From NCBI GenBank assembly GCA_016295145.1, contig JAEDLR010000068.1, positions 1 through 9,184 of the forward strand: a DNA stretch of 9,184 nt, given 5' to 3'. The notes under the pieces are model-generated. The model worked only from the letters and a program-made list of their open reading frames with translations. It made no database searches and was not told the origin of the DNA. Below are positions 7,459 to 9,184 of this stretch, in pieces (position 1 is the stretch's first letter; the number at the start of each line of letters is the position of its first letter). This DNA comes from Oscillospiraceae bacterium. Lineage in GTDB: Bacteria; Bacillota; Clostridia; Oscillospirales; Ruminococcaceae. The position numbers and the translations under genes are program-made.

Positions 7459-7475
7459 TTTGATATTCAGTTTTA

Positions 7476-7507
7476 AATTCACTGCCGAGATTTTAGCACA
7501 GTGAATT
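7476..7507. repeat. Perfect 9-bp inverted repeat flanking the -10 box (candidate operator)
   Basis: AATTCACTG at 7476-7484 and its exact reverse complement CAGTGAATT at 7499-7507, with a 14-bp spacer that contains the -10 hexamer. One arm covers the likely start site and the other lies in the -35/-10 spacer. Because one arm is upstream of the start, it cannot act as an RNA hairpin of this transcript, so a DNA-level operator is the more natural reading. The motif does not match the CodY consensus that I know. Confidence 0.45.
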
Positions 7508-7518
7508 CATGATGTCAA
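7490..7518 (-). promoter_or_regulatory. Vegetative promoter of the ilvA-ridA-leuACDB-ilvB operon
   Basis: Consensus -35 TTGACA (7513-7518), exactly 17 bp of spacer, and -10 TAAAAT (7490-7495), one base from consensus. Transcription should start at about 7483, placing the first T-box Stem I about 25 nt downstream. This fits a strong housekeeping-sigma promoter controlled mainly by attenuation. Confidence 0.88.
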
Positions 7519-7709
7519 GCGTTTTTGCAAAATGATTTCGACCTGTGCTGTGAAGGCAGATGGTTATTTTCAGAAACGGGAATCAAAGATACGGTGTGAA
7601 GTGACCCCAAAAAGTCTCTTATTCATTTCTATCCTCCTTCTGCCAATACCCCCAATTGAATTATTTCATTGTCCGGAGTAATGTCAATCCAATGGTATGT
7701 ACGTCAAAT

Positions 7710-7859
7710 TTATCGGTGGGCTCTCGGGATGAAGCAAGGCATACGCTCGTTAATTTCAAAACCACAATAGCAAATCATGACATCCAGCAGGTCGATTTCC
7801 GCTAAAAGACGGGCGCTCAAAATTGGTTCATTGAGGATGGTACCAGTCAGTACTGTGGA
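7710..7859 (-). pseudogene. Unrecognised coding-like remnant
   Basis: An open stretch of about 49 codons, starting shortly after an in-frame TAG and ending at TAA 7710-7712. It has no credible start codon or ribosome site. The translation contains NEPILSARLLAEIDLLDVM and ends FIPRAHR, with sensible amino-acid composition, so it resembles the tail of a real protein. I do not recognise the family. It abuts the galactokinase-like scrap in a different frame, so the two could belong to one frameshifted ancestor or to separate fragments. Confidence 0.3.
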
Positions 7860-7993
7860 TTGCGTCTAAGCATGAAAACCATGATTTGCGCACCGCGCTG
7901 ATGGAATTCCGCCGCCAGCACGCAGCCTTGCTGATGGTCTGAATGATTGCCGCAGATCTCCGTGCAGTCAGGTGCAGAAAAGAAATCGTCAGG
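7847..7993 (-). pseudogene. Galactokinase-like N-terminal fragment, degenerate
   Basis: The minus-strand frame reads FFSAPDCTEICGNHSDHQQG and continues CVLAA. It strongly resembles the first GHMP/galactokinase signature, normally SAPGRTEI.GNHTDHQ.G.VLAA. The Gly-Arg pair expected after SAP is Asp-Cys here, so the catalytic Arg of galactokinases is lost. Resemblance fades after about 7910 and the frame stops at TGA 7847-7849. There is no start or ribosome site. It lies just downstream of the GH78 remnant, consistent with a decayed sugar-use locus. The homology rests on about 23 residues by eye. Confidence 0.45.
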
Positions 7994-8005
7994 CATTGGG
8001 ATGAT

Positions 8006-8938
8006 TTATGAAGTCGTTACCGTAATCACATGAATTCCTGCAGGTACTGTTTTGATGAATGCATAATCGCCGCTTTGTGCAGGCATATATACATCCACAT
8101 TTACGCCATAGGGAACTTCCAGGTATAGCTTTGTTCCAAATGCACCACGGTCCCATTTTGCTGACAGTTTCCCTTGCGGTGTATTTACGATGGCCTCCAA
8201 ATGATTCAGTTGATCGGGGAAGCAAGGTTTCAGCTTCACCCGGGCAAAGCCAGGTTCCACGCAGCAGATACCGACCAGATATTCCGCGAAAATGCGGGCA
8301 GGATACGCATTCCATGCATGGCTGTGGCTCTCAATATCGGAGAACCCCTCCCACATGGTACCGTAACCCTTTTTGATCATGACTCCCCAGCCACGCTCTG
8401 TGTCAGCGGAAAGCATGTGATAAGCTGCTTCGGTCTTGCCGTGTCGCAGGAGAGCCTGCAACACATGCATCGTCAGCAGCGTGCTGCTTTCCCAAGGTGT
8501 TTCTTCCAGATAGGAGACAGCCTTGCCAATTTCCGCCCGCTCAAATAAGCCATAGCACAATGCCAGCGCATTTACGCCGGTTGCATAGTGCTTGGATCCG
8601 CTGCTATCCCGGAACAAGCCCTTATCCGCATCCAGCAAACCGTCTCGAATACTGCTGCGGTATTTTTGTGCTTCCACTGCATACCATTGTGCATCTTCAG
8701 CAAGGTCTAAAACAGCTGCCATTTGGTGCATCAAAGCTACGTTGTGGCAGATCTTAATATTCTCTGCCGCCAGATACCGACCACTGTGATCCACGTCAGG
8801 ATATGGCCAATCGCTGATGTGGCAGTACTTTGATTTTGGAACCAATCCATTTTCCCCGCACCGCAGGCTTAAGTAATGATCTACCATTGCTTTGCACGGA
8901 GCATAATACTTTCGCAAATAGTCTGTATTCCCCGTCAG
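8006..8938 (-). pseudogene. Alpha-L-rhamnosidase (GH78), 5'-truncated C-terminal remnant
   Basis: The frame encodes roughly 310 residues resembling the second half of the GH78 six-hairpin catalytic domain plus the C-terminal beta-sandwich. It starts at about TGNTDYLRKYYAPCKAM and ends at TAA 8006-8008. The block KGYGTMWEGFSDIESHSHAW corresponds to the conserved WE region of family members, whose Glu is expected to be the general base. The part carrying the general acid and the substrate-binding N-terminal domains is missing. The open frame extends back to a nominal ATG near 8989, but its first 16-17 codons are transposase DNA read in another frame, so no native start exists. Even if translated it could not be a complete enzyme. 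The remaining frame has no internal stops, so the truncation is probably recent. Confidence 0.8.
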
Positions 8939-9184
8939 GAAACACTTCTCCCACAGCTTCCAGCATTCCCAGACACTTATCGCCAACAATGAGTTTCACA
9001 CCGTCCGGTCCGCGGCCTTTGAGCCACTGAAAGAAATTTACCCAACTGGCCTTGTCCTCTTTCATGCCCTCGGCAGCGCCCAGAACCTCACGGTATCCGT
9101 CCTCATTCACCGCGATTGCAACCAGAATTGCAACATTTTCATACTCTCCGCCCCAGTTGCGCCGCAGGTAGATACCGTCCACAT
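8939..9184 (-). mobile_element. IS256-family transposase, internal fragment (runs off right edge)
   Basis: The frame enters from the right edge as VDGIYLRRNWGGEYENVAIL and continues through LGAAEGMKEDKASWVNFF and LIVGDKCLGMLEAVGEVFP. This is the central region of IS256-type (mutator-like) DDE transposases. The Asp of VDGIYL and the Asp of VGDKCLG fit the first two catalytic acids. Resemblance stops abruptly at GEVFP (about 8938-8943), where rhamnosidase sequence begins. The third catalytic residue, the C-terminus and the terminal inverted repeat are absent at this end, so the copy cannot be active. The 5' part lies outside the window. Confidence 0.85.

Larger units (their letters stand above)
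6989..7483 (-). promoter_or_regulatory. T-box riboswitch leader with tandem Stem I modules (CUC Leu, AUC Ile)
   Basis: tRNA-sensing leader that lets RNA polymerase pass the terminator when uncharged cognate tRNA is bound. The core T-box TTTGAGTGGTACCGCG (7053-7068) fits the consensus, with a UGGU acceptor-pairing bulge (7059-7062). Its TTTGAG arm can pair with CTCAAA (7021-7026), which is also the 5' arm of the terminator, giving the expected mutually exclusive switch. Upstream are two Stem I copies, each with a GACGAAGA block, a CAGAGAG motif, a GGTGCGA distal segment and ACTTCYGAGC after the specifier: module 1 at 7361-7458 and module 2 at 7174-7272. A hairpin GCGAAT/ATTCGC (7071-7088) sits where Stem III is expected. 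Only the second module is followed by an antiterminator. The family call is firm; the fold is hand-derived. Confidence 0.93.
7519..8005. other. Gene-poor decayed region between the operon promoter and the GH78 remnant
   Basis: No intact gene is visible in these roughly 490 bases. They hold two short minus-strand coding-like scraps listed separately (7847-7993 and 7710-7859). Near 7594-7620 is a plus-strand stretch TGAAGTGACCCCAAAAAGT resembling the terminal repeat of IS3-family elements, with no partner end and no transposase. Nothing else recognisable is seen at 7519-7590 or 7630-7710. Confidence 0.6.

Noticed and set aside
7989..8315. Minus-strand 108-codon frame overlapping the GH78 remnant.
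   Set aside because: It is an alternative frame of the rhamnosidase coding sequence with no recognisable motif.

Overview
The window looks like a chromosomal segment from a low-to-mid GC Bacillota, most likely a Clostridia gut-type bacterium. The grounds are a T-box riboswitch leader, strong Shine-Dalgarno sites, short gene overlaps, an IS256-family transposase piece and a GH78 rhamnosidase remnant. The genus cannot be fixed from the sequence. All supported genes read on the minus strand, so transcription runs from high to low coordinates.

Two parts are present. Positions 1-7518 hold one branched-chain amino acid operon: a consensus promoter at about 7490-7518, a roughly 490-nt T-box leader (6989-7483) ending in an intrinsic terminator, then ilvA, ridA, leuA, leuC, leuD, leuB and the 5' third of ilvB, which runs off the left edge. 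Gaps are 21 nt or less, and several genes overlap or touch. IlvA makes 2-oxobutyrate for isoleucine, RidA clears the reactive enamine IlvA releases, LeuA/LeuCD/LeuB extend 2-oxoisovalerate to the leucine precursor, and IlvB is the acetolactate synthase large subunit shared by the Ile and Val/Leu branches. ilvN, ilvC and ilvD are not in the window.

The standout is the leader. It holds two diverged copies, 186 nt apart, of the T-box tRNA-decoding module (Stem I plus a following helix), but only one antiterminator/terminator. In the most likely register the upstream copy displays a leucine specifier (CUC) and the downstream copy an isoleucine specifier (AUC). This matches an operon carrying both leucine-specific and isoleucine-specific genes. 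Compensatory changes between the copies suggest both fold under selection. The promoter also carries a perfect 9-bp inverted repeat flanking the -10 box, a candidate operator.

Positions 7519-9184 are a decayed accessory region. They contain a 5'-truncated GH78 alpha-L-rhamnosidase fused out of frame to an internal piece of an IS256-family transposase, then a short galactokinase-like fragment lacking its catalytic Arg, a further coding-like scrap, and a possible solitary IS3-family end.
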